From Desulfovibrio piger (GTDB lineage Bacteria; Desulfobacterota; Desulfovibrionia; Desulfovibrionales; Desulfovibrionaceae), in NCBI RefSeq assembly GCF_900116045.1, contig NZ_LT630450.1, positions 935,001 through 999,000 of the forward strand: DNA of 64,000 nucleotides. The letters are read 5' to 3'. The position numbers and the translations under genes were made by a program. Under the pieces are notes generated by a model. That model was not told the DNA's origin. It ran no database searches and saw only the letters and a program-made list of their open reading frames with translations. Below, in pieces: positions 8,141-18,950 of the stretch (positions within the stretch are counted from its first letter, which is position 1; the number at the start of each line of letters is the position of its first letter).

Positions 8141-9046
8141 TCATCCGCGCATGGGCTGGCTGAGCGTCACCCAGACACTGCCGTTGACCGAGCGCACCTC
8201 ACGCACGTTCTTCAGCTCGTGCCTGCGTGCCAGATCTCCCAGCGTCAGACCGATCCGGGCAAGATTGCCGGCCCAGTCGTCCGTTGCGATGGAAAGCCGC
8301 ATCTCGCGGTCTTCCAGATATATCTCGATACCCCGTGCGGGGCTCACCATGACCGAAGCGATGGCCCCCGCCTCCACCGGCAGGCTGCCCGCATGCAGAT
8401 CCTTCATGAAACGCGGCAGATAGGCCACATCATCCTCGGCCCCCGCTTCCACGGTCAGGGTCGGCAGGGAGAGGAAGTTGCGGCTCTCCACCGGGGCGAT
8501 GGCCTCGCCGGATTCGTTGGCGTAATACAGCACCCCGTCCTTGTGGACCCAGAAGGTGGGCATACGCTCCTTGATCTTGATGACGAAACGGTCCGGCAGC
8601 AGCCGCTTGACCGAGACCTCTTCCACCCAGGGCGTGGCACGCAGCTTGCGCTCCACCTCCGCGATGCTGACCGCCAGGGAGTTCTCCCCTTCCTTCAGGC
8701 CGCCGTACTGCAGGACCATCTCCCGCGAAAGCCTGACGTTCCCGGCCACATCGATGTGCCGTGTGGCGAAAAAGTCACTGGTCGTGGCCTTGCCGTACAG
8801 CCAGAGGGATCCGGCGCACACCCCCGTCACCGCAGCGACCAGCCCCGCAAGCAGCAGGACGCAAAAAAAACGCTGCACACGCCCGCCCCGCAGCTTGCTC
8901 CACAAGGCGAACGGCCGTTTTTCCTTCACCGGTCTGGCCCGGTTGCGGGTGTTGGGACGCGAAGCCGTGCTGCGGCTGGGGGCAGCCTTTGCGCTGCCGC
9001 CGTACGAGCGTGTATTGCGACGATTTTTTTTCAGCGAAAACGTCAC
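8141..9046 (-). CDS. ftsQ: Cell division protein FtsQ
   Basis: The start is a GTG whose codon overlaps the murB stop (GTGA), giving 301 residues. A basic cytoplasmic tail of about 75 residues (many Arg/Lys) is followed by one membrane helix (FFCVLLLAGLVAAVTGVCAG). A periplasmic POTRA-like region comes next (ATSDFFATRHIDVAGNVRLSRE) and then the FtsQ beta-domain (TPWVEEVSVKRLLPDRFVIKIKE). It links early and late divisome proteins and partners FtsL, FtsI and FtsW from the same operon. Confidence 0.95.
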   Translation of the reverse strand: MTFSLKKNRRNTRSYGGSAKAAPSRSTASRPNTRNRARPVKEKRPFALWSKLRGGRVQRFFCVLLLAGLVAAVTGVCAGSLWLYGKATTSDFFATRHIDVAGNVRLSREMVLQYGGLKEGENSLAVSIAEVERKLRATPWVEEVSVKRLLPDRFVIKIKERMPTFWVHKDGVLYYANESGEAIAPVESRNFLSLPTLTVEAGAEDDVAYLPRFMKDLHAGSLPVEAGAIASVMVSPARGIEIYLEDREMRLSIATDDWAGNLARIGLTLGDLARRHELKNVREVRSVNGSVWVTLSQPMRG

Positions 9047-9921
9047 GGCACGATCCTGACTTCCGTTTCCAGCATGATGCCGGTCTGCTCCAGCACCCCC
9101 TGCCGCGCCATCTCTATCAGTTCGAACGCGGCGCTCGCGCTGCCCTTTCCTTCATTTATCAAAAAATTGGCATGCATGGTCGAAAAAGCCATCCCGCCGA
9201 GCCGCCTGCCGCGAAAGCCGGCCCTATCCAGAAGGATGCCGGCTGGCTTGTCCGGGGCCGGGTTTTTGAACACGCAGCCCGCACTCCATGCTGTCACAGG
9301 TTGTTTAGACTTTTTCTCGCAAATATTGCGATGCATGAGTTTAGAGATGCCATTCCTGTCAGTCTTGGTCAAGTCAAATATGGCTTCGAGCACAAGAAAA
9401 CCGTTTTTTTTGCCGTTCACCAGCAAAGTTCTGTAACCATATTGCAGTTCCGCGACCGGGAAGATTTGCGGACGACCATCGACAACAGCCCTGATTTCCA
9501 GGAGGTTCCTGCAAGTTTCGCACCCGTAGGAGCCCGCGTTCATGGCCACGGCCCCCCCGACGCTCCCGGGGATGCCGACGAGCCCCTCAAGGCCGCCGAA
9601 CCCCCGCCGTGCACAGAAACCGAGCAGTCGCGGCAGGGGCACGCCGGCCCCCACGCGCACATGGGCCCGTTCTGCAGATTCCCAGACGACCTCGGGACCT
9701 TCCTTGATTGCAGAACGGAGCAGCACGACTGGTAATTCGCCATCCCTGGCAAGCAGATTCGTGCCCGCACCGATGATGAACGGGCTCCCGCCCAGCTGCC
9801 GCAACCGTTCCGCCAGCAGCGGATAATCCTCCGCACGCTCGAGCACCAGTTCCGCGATGGCCCGGCCCCCGAGATGCAGTGATGTCCGCCCCGCCAGTGA
9901 CGGGGAAGGGATCTCACGCAT
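9043..9921 (-). CDS. murB: UDP-N-acetylenolpyruvoylglucosamine reductase MurB
   Basis: I place the start at the ATG at 9921 ([19 protein letters not shown]), which overlaps the end of murC, giving 292 residues. A longer frame from 9954 lacks support. FAD-binding elements include [13 protein letters not shown] and [21 protein letters not shown]. Later, [23 protein letters not shown] supplies the catalytic serine/cysteine region. The enzyme reduces UDP-GlcNAc-enolpyruvate to UDP-MurNAc with NADPH in the cytoplasm. The length fits type II MurB. Confidence 0.95.
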   Translation of the reverse strand: MREIPSPSLAGRTSLHLGGRAIAELVLERAEDYPLLAERLRQLGGSPFIIGAGTNLLARDGELPVVLLRSAIKEGPEVVWESAERAHVRVGAGVPLPRLLGFCARRGFGGLEGLVGIPGSVGGAVAMNAGSYGCETCRNLLEIRAVVDGRPQIFPVAELQYGYRTLLVNGKKNGFLVLEAIFDLTKTDRNGISKLMHRNICEKKSKQPVTAWSAGCVFKNPAPDKPAGILLDRAGFRGRRLGGMAFSTMHANFLINEGKGSASAAFELIEMARQGVLEQTGIMLETEVRIVP

Positions 9922-11287
9922 CCTTGCCGCCCTCCAGCCAGGCCGGTCCCACACGGGTGATGGTGCCGGCCCCCAGGGTCAGCAGCACGTCACCGGGCCG
10001 CAGGATATCGTCCAGGCCCCTGACCATGGCGTCGATGGTCTGGAAGTAGGTGACCGGGGTCTCGGAGACCTGGCGCATGCCCTGGGCCAGGCTCTCGCCG
10101 GAAACACCGGGGATGGGCTTTTCGGACGCGGCGTAGATCTCCGTCAGCACCAGCTGGTCCACCACGTCGAAGACCTTGCAGAACTCGCCGAAATGGGCCT
10201 GGGTGCGGCTGAAGCGGTGCGGCTGGAAGGCCACCACCAGGCGGCGGCCGGGAAAGACCTGACGGGCCGTGGCCAGCGTGGCCGCGATCTCGGCCGGATG
10301 ATGGCCGTAGTCGTCGATGACGGTCACGCCGTTACGTTCGCCCTTGAACTCAAAGCGCCGCCCCACGCCCCGGAAGGTGGCCAGACCTTCCACGCAGCGT
10401 TCAAAGGGGATGTCCGCGGCCGTGGCGGCACCGATGGCGGCCAGGGCATTGAGGATATTGTGGCGGCCGGGATGGGGCAGGCTCACCTCGCCCAGCTTCT
10501 GTTCACCGCGCCAGACCTCGAAACGGCTGGTCATGCCCGATTCCAGCAGCACGGCGCGCAGCTGGTTGTCGGCGGCAAAACCGTACGTCAGCACCGGACG
10601 CTTGACGCGCGGCAGCAGGGCCCGCACGCCCGGGTCATCGCCGCAGACCACGTTGAGGCCGTAGAAGGGCACCTTGTTCATGAACTGGACGAAGGCATCG
10701 TCGATGGCCTGCCGGGTCCCGTAGTGGTCCAGATGGTCCTCGTCCACGTTGGTGACCACATTGATGATGGGGAACAGACAGAGGAAGGAGCCGTCGGACT
10801 CATCGGCTTCGGCGATGAGGTAGTGGCCGCTGCCCAGATGGGCGTTGGTGCCGTAGACATTGAGCCGCCCCCCGATGATGACCGTGGGGTCCAGACCGGC
10901 CGTGTCGAAGATGGAGGCCGTCAGGGACGTGGTGGTGGTCTTGCCGTGCGTACCGGCAATGGCCACGCCCTGGCGCAGGCGCATCAGCTCGGCCAGCATC
11001 TCGGCACGGGGGATGATGGCGATATTGCGGCGGCGCGCTTCCACCACTTCGGGGTTGTCCTCGGGGATGGCCGTGGATTTGACCAGCACCTGCACGTTGC
11101 CCACGTTCTCGGCCGCATGGCCCACGGCGATGCGGGCCCCAAGACTGCGCAGATGCTTGACCACGGCCGAATCGCTCATGTCCGAGCCCGAGATGTCATA
11201 GCCCAGGTTGAGCAGGACCTCGGCGATGCCGCTCATGCCGGCGCCGCCGATGCCCACCATGTGAATCTGCCGAATCTTGCTGTCCAT
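9914..11287 (-). CDS. murC: UDP-N-acetylmuramate--L-alanine ligase MurC
   Basis: The start at 11287 gives [20 protein letters not shown] and 457 residues. The frame is open upstream to 11341, but the Rossmann motif fixes the N-terminus. The Mur ligase ATP loop [11 protein letters not shown] lies near residue 111 and the ADESDGSFL segment follows. [14 protein letters not shown] marks the third domain. It adds L-Ala to UDP-MurNAc. It sits between murG and murB; no ddl gene is present in the cluster. Confidence 0.96.
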   Translation of the reverse strand: MDSKIRQIHMVGIGGAGMSGIAEVLLNLGYDISGSDMSDSAVVKHLRSLGARIAVGHAAENVGNVQVLVKSTAIPEDNPEVVEARRRNIAIIPRAEMLAELMRLRQGVAIAGTHGKTTTTSLTASIFDTAGLDPTVIIGGRLNVYGTNAHLGSGHYLIAEADESDGSFLCLFPIINVVTNVDEDHLDHYGTRQAIDDAFVQFMNKVPFYGLNVVCGDDPGVRALLPRVKRPVLTYGFAADNQLRAVLLESGMTSRFEVWRGEQKLGEVSLPHPGRHNILNALAAIGAATAADIPFERCVEGLATFRGVGRRFEFKGERNGVTVIDDYGHHPAEIAATLATARQVFPGRRLVVAFQPHRFSRTQAHFGEFCKVFDVVDQLVLTEIYAASEKPIPGVSGESLAQGMRQVSETPVTYFQTIDAMVRGLDDILRPGDVLLTLGAGTITRVGPAWLEGGKDA

Positions 11288-11328
11288 ATGTCGTCTCTCT
11301 CTATCGGGAAGAAGATGTTGTCGTGAAC

Positions 11329-12399
11329 CTACCGTGCGCACACGGTCTCCAGCTCCGCGGCCACCAGCTCCGCCGCATGGACGCGGGCACAGCCGGAGGC
11401 CGCCGCGGCCATGGCGCGCAGCCTGTCCGCATCCTGCAGCAGGTCCGTCACCTGCGCCATGAGGCCGTCGCTCTCCATGCGGGCCTCGGGCAGCATCAGG
11501 GCCGCGCCTTCGGCCACCAGGGCCTGGGCGTTGCGCGTCTGGTGGTCATGCACCGCATAGGGGAAGGGCACCAGCACCGAGGGCAGGCCCGCGGCGCAGA
11601 GCTCGGCCACGGTGGTGGCCCCGGCGCGGCACAGCACCAGATCCGCCCAGGCATAGGCCGAGGCCATGTCATCAATGAAGGCACTCACACAGGCCGGATC
11701 ATAGCCCGCCGCCGCGTAGGCCTCGCGGGTCACGGCCTCGTCGCGCACGCCTGTCTGGTGGCGCACCTCGATGCCCGCGGCCCGCAAGGCGCCGAGATGA
11801 CGGCACACATGGACGTTCAGGGCATGGGCCCCCAGGGAGCCGCCCATGACCAGCAGACGCTTGCCGGAAAAATCATGCTGCCGTCCGGCCAGAGCCACCA
11901 CGGCGGCCCGCACGGGGTTGCCCGTCAGCACGGTCCGGGAGGCGTCGAAGCCCTCTGTCCCCGGCAGGGACAGGCAGATGCGCCGGGCAAGACGTCCCAG
12001 GATGCGGTTGCTCATGCCGGCGATGGCGTTCTGTTCATGCAGCACCGTGGGCACACCGGCCAGACGGGCCGCCAGCATGGGCGCGAAGGCGGCATAGCCG
12101 CCAAAACCGGCCACCACCTGGGGCCGGAAACGCCGGATGATGCCCCGGGCCCGGCAAACGGCACAGGCCATGCGCCCGGCCGCGGCAAAGGCCCGCAGGC
12201 CACGCCCCAGGAAGCCGCGCACGGGCAGGCCGATGAAGTCGATGCCCGCCGCCCGGGCCAGACGCTGTTCCGGGCCGTACTGCGAGCCCACGAACAGCAG
12301 CTCCACGCAGGGATGGCGCAGGCGCAGGGCTTCCGCCACGGCCAGTGCCGGGAAGATGTGCCCGCCGGTGCCGCCGGTGGTCAAGAGGACTCTTTCCAT
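11329..12399 (-). CDS. murG: Lipid II synthase glycosyltransferase MurG
   Basis: The 356-residue GT-B enzyme (GT28) transfers GlcNAc from UDP-GlcNAc to lipid I at the inner face of the membrane. The N-terminal [19 protein letters not shown] carries the G-loop. The donor site shows [12 protein letters not shown] and [36 protein letters not shown] lies before the ATG, inside the end of ftsW, which it overlaps by 19 bp. Confidence 0.97.
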   Translation of the reverse strand: MERVLLTTGGTGGHIFPALAVAEALRLRHPCVELLFVGSQYGPEQRLARAAGIDFIGLPVRGFLGRGLRAFAAAGRMACAVCRARGIIRRFRPQVVAGFGGYAAFAPMLAARLAGVPTVLHEQNAIAGMSNRILGRLARRICLSLPGTEGFDASRTVLTGNPVRAAVVALAGRQHDFSGKRLLVMGGSLGAHALNVHVCRHLGALRAAGIEVRHQTGVRDEAVTREAYAAAGYDPACVSAFIDDMASAYAWADLVLCRAGATTVAELCAAGLPSVLVPFPYAVHDHQTRNAQALVAEGAALMLPEARMESDGLMAQVTDLLQDADRLRAMAAAASGCARVHAAELVAAELETVCAR

Positions 12400-13589
12400 A
12401 TGCTCCCCTCCTTGCCCGTGGCCGTGCGCGAAAAATTCATGAGCAGGCCCACACAGAGCATGGTGGCCATAAGGTTACTGCCGCCGTAGCTCATCAGGGG
12501 CATGGGCACGCCCTTGGGCGGGGCCACCCCCATGACCACGGCCAGGTTCATGACGGCCCCCATGGCCAGGATGACCGTCAGGCCGAAGGCCGTCAGGCGG
12601 TCGCGCAGCTCGGTCTGGCGCATGATGATGCGGTAACAGCGCCAGAACAGCAGGCCGAACAGCAGCATGACCACGGTCACGCCCACGAAACCCAGCTCCT
12701 CGGCCAGCACGGCCATGATGAAGTCGTTGTGGGCTTCGGGCAGATAGAACATCTTCTGCCGGCTGGCGCCCACGCCCACGCCGAAAAAGCCGCCCGAACC
12801 GATGGCCAGCAGGGACTGCACCAGATGGTAGCCCGTATTGGTGGGATCGGCGAACGGATCCAGGAAGGCCAGCAGGCGGCGCAGGCGATAGGGTTCGAGG
12901 ATGGCCAGGGCCATGGCGCCGGCGCAGGACAGGATCATGGCGAAGAACAGGTAGATGAAGCGCGTGCCCCCGGCCAGACACATGAAGAACAGTATGCTGG
13001 CCACCACCACGGCGCTGCCGAAGTCGGGCTGCAGCAGCAGCAGGCCGCAGAACAGGCCCGTCACGGCAAAGGGCGGGATGACGCCCCGGCTGAAGGTCTT
13101 GACCAGGGCCTGCTTGGAGCTCATGAAATAGGCCAGATACAGGGCCAGGGAGATCTTGACGAACTCCATGGGCTGCAGGCTCACGGGCCCCAGGGGAATC
13201 CAGCGCTTGGCGCCGTTGATGGACGGCGTCAGGGGCGACAGGGTCAGCAGGAGCAGGAACAGGGACAGGAAGATGGCCGGATATTGCAGCCTGTAAAGCC
13301 AGCTGCGGGGCATGAGGGCCGCGCCCCAGAGCACGACGCCCCCGCCGCAGGCAAAGACCAGCTGCCGCTTGAAGAAGTAGTACTTGTCGCCGTTGACCTG
13401 CTCGGCCACGATGCCGCTGGCCGACAGCACCATGATGAGGCCGATGGCCAGGATGATGAGCATCAGGGTGAACAGCCACCAGTCGAAGCCCTCGAAGCTC
13501 ACTCTGCCAAGGGCACGGGAGATGCCCCCGCCCTGGGGAGCGGCCGCTTCCTTTTTCTTTTCCTTCCTGCTCAGGAACATGTTCTTCAT
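12381..13589 (-). CDS. ftsW: SEDS-family septal peptidoglycan polymerase FtsW
   Basis: The 402-residue integral membrane protein has about 10 helices after a charged N-terminus. Family motifs visible are KRWIPLGPVSLQPMEFVKISL, QPDFGSAVVV, and MPLMSYGGSNLMATMLCVGLLMN at the end. FtsW polymerises lipid II at the septum together with FtsI. Its ATG overlaps the murD stop (ATGA). Confidence 0.96.
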   Translation of the reverse strand: MKNMFLSRKEKKKEAAAPQGGGISRALGRVSFEGFDWWLFTLMLIILAIGLIMVLSASGIVAEQVNGDKYYFFKRQLVFACGGGVVLWGAALMPRSWLYRLQYPAIFLSLFLLLLTLSPLTPSINGAKRWIPLGPVSLQPMEFVKISLALYLAYFMSSKQALVKTFSRGVIPPFAVTGLFCGLLLLQPDFGSAVVVASILFFMCLAGGTRFIYLFFAMILSCAGAMALAILEPYRLRRLLAFLDPFADPTNTGYHLVQSLLAIGSGGFFGVGVGASRQKMFYLPEAHNDFIMAVLAEELGFVGVTVVMLLFGLLFWRCYRIIMRQTELRDRLTAFGLTVILAMGAVMNLAVVMGVAPPKGVPMPLMSYGGSNLMATMLCVGLLMNFSRTATGKEGSIWKESS

Positions 13590-14896
13590 GCCAGGCTTCC
13601 CACGATGCGCTTGAAGTCGTTGCCGCGTTCCACATAGTTGCGGTACTGGTCAAAGCTGGAGGTCGCCGGTGCCAGCAGGACCACATCGCCTGCCGCCATC
13701 CGGCCCTGCAGGGCCAGGACGGCGTCTTCCATGCGCTCATGCCAGCTCAGGGGCACCACGCCCTGCCAGGCCGCCTCGAAGATCTCGCGGCTGGCCCCGT
13801 ACAGGCTCACGCTTCGGACCTTGCGGCGCAGCAGCTCCTTCATGCCGTCCAGATCCCCGCCCTTGAACTTGCCGCCGCACAGCAGGTGCACAGGATGATC
13901 CATGGCTTCCAGCGCCACCTTCAGGGCGGCCACCGTGGTGCATTTGGAATCGTTCACATAGAGCACGCCATGCACGCGGGCCACGGATTCCAGGCGGTTG
14001 GGCAGGGGCTTGAAGGCGGCCACGGCACGCGCGGCATTCTCCAGCGTCACGCCGAAGGGACGGCAGGCCTGCCAGGCGGCCTCGGCATTGAACTGGTTGT
14101 GCTGCCCGAACAGGGGGCAGTCGGGGAAACGGCCTTCGGGCCGGATCCAGACCTTGCGGGCCCTGAGGCCGAAACGGGCGGCGGCCTCTTCCAGACCGGG
14201 CGCCAGCACCGCCAGATCATCTTCCGTCTGGCAGCGGAACAGGCGGAACTTGGCCTCGATGTATTCTTCCATGTCCTTGTGGTAATCCAGATGGTTGGGC
14301 GAGATGTTCAGCACCACGGCCACACGGGGATGGAAGGTGGAACAGCACTGGAGCTGGAAGCTCGAGGTCTCCAGCACCAGCACGTCGGCTTTTTCGCCGG
14401 CGAGCAGATATTCCGAAAGGGGCGTGCCGATATTGCCGCCCAGGAAGACGCGCAGGCCCTGCTCCCGCAACATGGCCGCCGCCAGGCTGACCGTGGTGGT
14501 CTTGCCGCTGGTGCCGGTCACCGCCAGCACGGGTTCACCGTCAAGCGCACGCCAGGCCAGTTCCATCTCGGCCAGGATCTCCGTGCCGGCCGCATGGGCA
14601 TGAGGGCCCATCAGCTCGCGCAGACGCACCACGGGCAGGCCGGGGCTGGGCACCACCAGCCCGGCACCGGCAAAGAGCTCCGGTCCCTGTTCCCCCAGCA
14701 CCAGCTCGATGCCTTCCGCGCGCAGGGCCGCGGCCTGCGCTTCGTCCAGGGCCTGGGGATTGCTCTCCAGCAGGCGCACCCGGGCGCCCTGCCGCAGCAG
14801 AAGACGGGCCGCGGCCTTGCCGGAACGCCCGGCGCCCACCACGACAGCCAGTTCACCGGCCTTGATGCACCGGCCACGATCTTCATTCTGAGCCAT
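13586..14896 (-). CDS. murD: UDP-MurNAc-L-alanine--D-glutamate ligase MurD
   Basis: The start at 14896 (MAQNEDRGRCIKAGELAVVV) is preferred over 14914 because GAGGA lies about 8 nt upstream; it gives 436 residues. GAGRSGKAAARLLL forms the N-terminal nucleotide-like fold, TGTSGKTTTVSL is the ATP loop and LNISPNHLDYHKDMEEY the conserved central segment. It adds D-Glu to UDP-MurNAc-L-Ala. Confidence 0.96.
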   Translation of the reverse strand: MAQNEDRGRCIKAGELAVVVGAGRSGKAAARLLLRQGARVRLLESNPQALDEAQAAALRAEGIELVLGEQGPELFAGAGLVVPSPGLPVVRLRELMGPHAHAAGTEILAEMELAWRALDGEPVLAVTGTSGKTTTVSLAAAMLREQGLRVFLGGNIGTPLSEYLLAGEKADVLVLETSSFQLQCCSTFHPRVAVVLNISPNHLDYHKDMEEYIEAKFRLFRCQTEDDLAVLAPGLEEAAARFGLRARKVWIRPEGRFPDCPLFGQHNQFNAEAAWQACRPFGVTLENAARAVAAFKPLPNRLESVARVHGVLYVNDSKCTTVAALKVALEAMDHPVHLLCGGKFKGGDLDGMKELLRRKVRSVSLYGASREIFEAAWQGVVPLSWHERMEDAVLALQGRMAAGDVVLLAPATSSFDQYRNYVERGNDFKRIVGSLA

Positions 14897-15004
14897 GTCA
14901 CATTCCTCGCGCATATAGTGCCGCGCCCTGCACGGCAGGCACGGCGGACAGGATACGAAAACGGCGAACAGGCTCCGGCCGCCATACGGCCGGGCCCTCC
15001 GGGA

Positions 15005-16081
15005 TCAGCGCAGTTTCAGCACCGACAGGGCCACCAGACCCAGCAGGATGGACGTGATCCAGAACCGGATGATGATTTTTGATTCCGGGACGCCCTTCAG
15101 TTCAAAATGGTGATGCAGGGGAGCCATGCGGAACAGGCGCTTGCCGCCTGTCCAGCGGAAATAGCTCACCTGCATGATGACCGACAGGGTCTCGGCCACG
15201 AACAGGCCGCCCACCACGGCCAGGATGAGTTCCTGCTTGCAGAGCAGGGCCAGATAGCCGAGCACACCGCCCAGGGCCAGCGAGCCCACATCGCCCATGA
15301 AGACCTGGGCCGGATAGGCATTGAACCACAAAAAGCCCAGCCCCGCGCCCACCAGGGCCGCACAGAACACCGTGACCTCACCGACGCCCGGCATGTAGGG
15401 CAGCAGCAGATATGTGGCGAAGCGGGCATGGCCGGTCACATAGATGAAGATGGCGAAAACGATGCCGGCCACGATGCAGGGGCCGATGGCCAGGCCGTCC
15501 AGACCGTCGGTGAGGTTGACGGCATTGGACGAGGCCACCATCACGAAGACCCCGAACGGCAGGTAGAAGGGACCCAGGTCGGGGGCCCAGTCCTTGATGA
15601 AGGGGATGCTCAGCTGGCTGGAATAGCCGGGGTCCATGACCAAAAAGAGCATGGCCACCACGGCCACCACCAGCTGGCCCGCCAGTTTGGCCCGGCCGCT
15701 GATGCCGCGGTTCTCGGCATGGCGCAGTTTGGTCATGTCGTCCCAGAAGCCCACGGCCGCGAAGCCCCAGAACACCAGCAGGGTCTGCCAGATGTAGAAA
15801 TTGCCCAGATCCGCCCAGAGCAGCAGGCTGACCGTGAGACTGAAGAGCATCAGCAGGCCGCCCATGGTGGGCGTGCCTTCCTTGCAGGCATGGGCCGTCA
15901 CCTCATGCAGGATATGCTGGCCGCATTTGAGACGGCGCAGCCAGGCGATGAACCGGGGCCCCAGCAGGATGGAGAGCACCAGGGCCGTGATGAACGCGGC
16001 CATGGAACGGAAGGTGATGTACCGGAAAACATTGAGCGCCGTCCATTCGGACGCCCACGGTACCAGAAGGTTGTACAGCAT
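15005..16081 (-). CDS. mraY: Phospho-MurNAc-pentapeptide transferase MraY
   Basis: The 358-residue multi-pass membrane enzyme makes lipid I from UDP-MurNAc-pentapeptide and undecaprenyl phosphate. Motifs: [28 protein letters not shown] (metal-binding aspartates), [19 protein letters not shown] and [12 protein letters not shown] near the C-terminus. The ATG directly follows the murF stop codon. A gap of about 108 bp separates it from murD, the largest gap within the dcw operon. Confidence 0.97.
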   Translation of the reverse strand: MLYNLLVPWASEWTALNVFRYITFRSMAAFITALVLSILLGPRFIAWLRRLKCGQHILHEVTAHACKEGTPTMGGLLMLFSLTVSLLLWADLGNFYIWQTLLVFWGFAAVGFWDDMTKLRHAENRGISGRAKLAGQLVVAVVAMLFLVMDPGYSSQLSIPFIKDWAPDLGPFYLPFGVFVMVASSNAVNLTDGLDGLAIGPCIVAGIVFAIFIYVTGHARFATYLLLPYMPGVGEVTVFCAALVGAGLGFLWFNAYPAQVFMGDVGSLALGGVLGYLALLCKQELILAVVGGLFVAETLSVIMQVSYFRWTGGKRLFRMAPLHHHFELKGVPESKIIIRFWITSILLGLVALSVLKLR

Positions 16082-17503
16082 CTACAGACTCTCCGTACGG
16101 CTGCCGGGCAGCCAGTCGCTCCGCTCCAGGGCTTCGAGCAATTCTTCCAGATGGTTGCCGCGCGACCCCTTGAAGAGCATGAGCCCCCCCTGCCCTCCCG
16201 TATCGGCGGGAAGATGTTCACGCAGGGCCTGCACGAAGCCTTCGCCGGACTCCACAGGCAGGAACCTGCCCGTATACAGGCCGTGCTCCAGCCCGTCACG
16301 AACGGCATCGGCATGGCCGCCGCGCCAGAAGACCAGCACCGGGCGCAGCTGGGCCAGATGCCTGCCCAGACGCTCATGCTCCCTGTCCGCCACGCTGCCC
16401 AGTTCGCGCATCTCGCCCAGCACCACCACGAAAGGCCGCTTCTGGGCGCTTTCCGCCGCGGCGTCAAGCATGCGGGCCATGGAAAGCGGGTTGGCGTTGT
16501 ACGTATCGTCCACGATGTCCCAGCTGCCCCGGCGGCTGCGGGCAAAACGCTGCGGCGGCAGCTGCGCGTCGGCAAAACCGGCGGCGATCTCCTCGGCGCT
16601 CAGGCCCAGCATGTGGGCGGCGGCCGCCACGGCGATGCAGTTCTCGGTGCCGTAATCGCCGCGGAAAGGCGCCGTCACGTCGCAGGGACGGCCGTCCAGC
16701 CACAGGCGGTACTGCCCGTGCACGCCATCGCTGCACCCGGCATAGGCCGCACGATAGGAAAGCGGGCGGCCGCTGGCCGTGAAGAAGATCACGTCGCCGA
16801 ACACGGCCCGTGCCTCGCGGACAAGGTCATCATAGTCGGCGCTCACGAGGGCCTGCCCTTCAGGGGCCAGATGCGCCAGCAGGCGGGACTTGTGCCAGGC
16901 CACGCCACGTTCGCCCAGGCCCTCGGTATGGGCGGCGCCCACATTGAGGATCAGGGCCAGATCAGGCTTGAGGATGGCGCCCAGCTCGTCCATGTCGCCC
17001 TCGTGGCTGATACCGGCCTCGAAGACCCAGAAGTCCTCGTCCCCGTCGGTCTTGAGCATGCACAGGGGCATGCCCACCTGGTTGTTGAGGTTGAGGGCAT
17101 TGCAGGCGGTCTTGCCGCGCCGCGACAGCACATGGGCCAGCAGTTCCTTGACCGTGGTCTTGCCCGCGGAGCCGGTGATGCCCACCACCCGGGCGGAGGA
17201 CTTGCCGCGCCAGAGGGCGGCCACGGCGCCCAGGGCCCGCACCGTATCCTGGACCGTCAGGACAGGCACGGACAGACCTTCCAGCGGACGGGCGGCCAGC
17301 ACGGCCACAGCGCCCTGCTCCACGGCACGGGCGGCATAATCATGGCCGTCCACACGCTCACCGGCGATGCAGACGAACAGGCTGCCGGGCGCGGCCTCGC
17401 GGCTGTCCGTGACGACCGAAGTGACCGTCACGCTGCCGTCGGCCACCTTCACATCCCGGGCACAGCCCAGACAACGAACGATTTCAGCAAGATCTAGGCG
17501 CAC
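16082..17503 (-). CDS. murF: UDP-MurNAc-tripeptide--D-Ala-D-Ala ligase MurF
   Basis: A GTG start overlaps the end of murE by 10 bp; the product has 473 residues. GITGSAGKTTVKELLAHVL is the ATP loop, with VFEAGISHEGDMDELG and DDTYNANPLSMARMLDA as further Mur-ligase blocks. MurF completes the pentapeptide precursor that MraY, the next gene, uses. Confidence 0.96.
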   Translation of the reverse strand: MRLDLAEIVRCLGCARDVKVADGSVTVTSVVTDSREAAPGSLFVCIAGERVDGHDYAARAVEQGAVAVLAARPLEGLSVPVLTVQDTVRALGAVAALWRGKSSARVVGITGSAGKTTVKELLAHVLSRRGKTACNALNLNNQVGMPLCMLKTDGDEDFWVFEAGISHEGDMDELGAILKPDLALILNVGAAHTEGLGERGVAWHKSRLLAHLAPEGQALVSADYDDLVREARAVFGDVIFFTASGRPLSYRAAYAGCSDGVHGQYRLWLDGRPCDVTAPFRGDYGTENCIAVAAAAHMLGLSAEEIAAGFADAQLPPQRFARSRRGSWDIVDDTYNANPLSMARMLDAAAESAQKRPFVVVLGEMRELGSVADREHERLGRHLAQLRPVLVFWRGGHADAVRDGLEHGLYTGRFLPVESGEGFVQALREHLPADTGGQGGLMLFKGSRGNHLEELLEALERSDWLPGSRTESL

Positions 17504-18948
17504 CCCAACAGCTCCCGCACCACTTCCTGATCACTGTAGTGATGTTTGGTGCCCTGAATGATCTGATAGTCCTCATGGCCCTTGCCGGCGATCAGCAGGG
17601 CGTCATCGGGACCGAGCATCTCCACGGCCCTGGCCGTGGCCTTGCGGCGGTCCACCTCCACCACGACTTCCCTGGCTTCGCGCAGGCCGGGCAGCACATC
17701 CTCGAGGATGGCTTCCGGGTCCTCGAAACGGGGATTGTCCGATGTCAGCACGGCCACGTCGGAATAGCGGGCCACTGCCTCGCCCATGATGGGGCGCTTG
17801 GTGCGGTCACGGTTGCCGCCGCAGCCGAAGACCGTGACGATGCGCTTGAAACCGGCGCCGCGCAGGGCCTTCAGGACATTGACCAGGGCGTCGGGGGTGT
17901 GGGCGTAATCCACGAAGACGTGCAGCTTGCGGGCATTGGGCACCCGCTCCAGACGGCCGCACACGCCGTGGAAATCTTCCAGATGGCGCAGATCGTCCGG
18001 CATCAGGCCCAGCTCCAGGGCCAGGGCCTGCACGGAAAGGAGGTTGGAGGCATTGAAGGCTCCCACCAGCGGCGAGCGCAGCTCCCATTGCTGGCCGTCC
18101 AGATGCATCCGCAGATGGCAGCCGTCCGTCCCGGCGGACAGCAGCTCGCCCCACAGATGGCGCTGCTGCGGGAGCGCCCTGTGCAGGCCGAAGGACAGGG
18201 CGCGCGGGCACAGCTCCAGCAGGCGGCGGCCCCAGGGGTCATCGCCGTTGATGGCCATGACCTTGTCGGCGCGGGGCAGTTCCAGGAACAGGCGGGACTT
18301 GGCCCGGAAATAGCTTTCCATGTCCTGGTGGAAATCCAGATGGTCCTGGGTCAGGTTGCTGAAGGAAGCCCCGGCAAAGGGCACCCCGCAGACGCGCTGC
18401 TGGTCCAGGGCATGGGAGGAGACCTCCATGACGGCGATGTCCACACCGGCCTGTGCCATGGCCGCCAGCATGGCGTGCACGCGCAAAGGATCGGGCGTGG
18501 TCAGGGGCGCGGCCTCGCTATGGCCGGGCCAGCGGTAGCTCACCGTGCCCAGCACGCCCACCTTGTGCCCGGTGGCCGTGAACAGATGTTCCAGCAGATA
18601 GGCGCTGGTGGTCTTGCCGTTGGTGCCGGTGACCCCCAGCACGCGCAGCGGCAGGCTGCCGGTATGCCAGCGGGCCTCGGCCAGACGCCACAGGGCCTCG
18701 CGGGGATCCTCGTGACAGATCACCGTGCGGCCCGCGGCGCGGGCGGCTTCGGCCTCGGCCCTGCCGGGCAGGCAGACGATGGTGGACGCACCGGCCTCCA
18801 CGGCCGGCGGGATGAAACGGGCGCCGTCGGCGTTGACGCCGGGGACAGCCACAAAGATGTCCCCTTTGCCGACCTCACGCGAGTCGGAGCGTATCTCCCC
18901 CCCCTCACGGCGCACCTTGTCGAGCAATTGATCGAATTGGCGATTCAC
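17494..18948 (-). CDS. murE: UDP-MurNAc-L-Ala-D-Glu--diaminopimelate ligase MurE
   Basis: I choose the GTG at 18946-18948 because the sequence GGAGAGG, which also holds the ftsI stop, is 5 nt upstream; this gives 484 residues. An in-frame ATG at 18969 would add seven. TNGKTTSAYLLEHL is the ATP loop. VMEVSSHALDQQRV and FVDYAHTPDALVNVL are family blocks. SDNPRFEDPEAI, the DNPR motif, indicates meso-diaminopimelate as the added amino acid, as in other Gram-negatives. Confidence 0.95.
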   Translation of the reverse strand: MNRQFDQLLDKVRREGGEIRSDSREVGKGDIFVAVPGVNADGARFIPPAVEAGASTIVCLPGRAEAEAARAAGRTVICHEDPREALWRLAEARWHTGSLPLRVLGVTGTNGKTTSAYLLEHLFTATGHKVGVLGTVSYRWPGHSEAAPLTTPDPLRVHAMLAAMAQAGVDIAVMEVSSHALDQQRVCGVPFAGASFSNLTQDHLDFHQDMESYFRAKSRLFLELPRADKVMAINGDDPWGRRLLELCPRALSFGLHRALPQQRHLWGELLSAGTDGCHLRMHLDGQQWELRSPLVGAFNASNLLSVQALALELGLMPDDLRHLEDFHGVCGRLERVPNARKLHVFVDYAHTPDALVNVLKALRGAGFKRIVTVFGCGGNRDRTKRPIMGEAVARYSDVAVLTSDNPRFEDPEAILEDVLPGLREAREVVVEVDRRKATARAVEMLGPDDALLIAGKGHEDYQIIQGTKHHYSDQEVVRELLGCA

Positions 18949-18950
18949 GG

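Noticed and set aside
15107-17497. 796-codon plus-strand frame across mraY and murF
   Set aside because: Both opposite-strand genes are certain; this frame has shadow composition.
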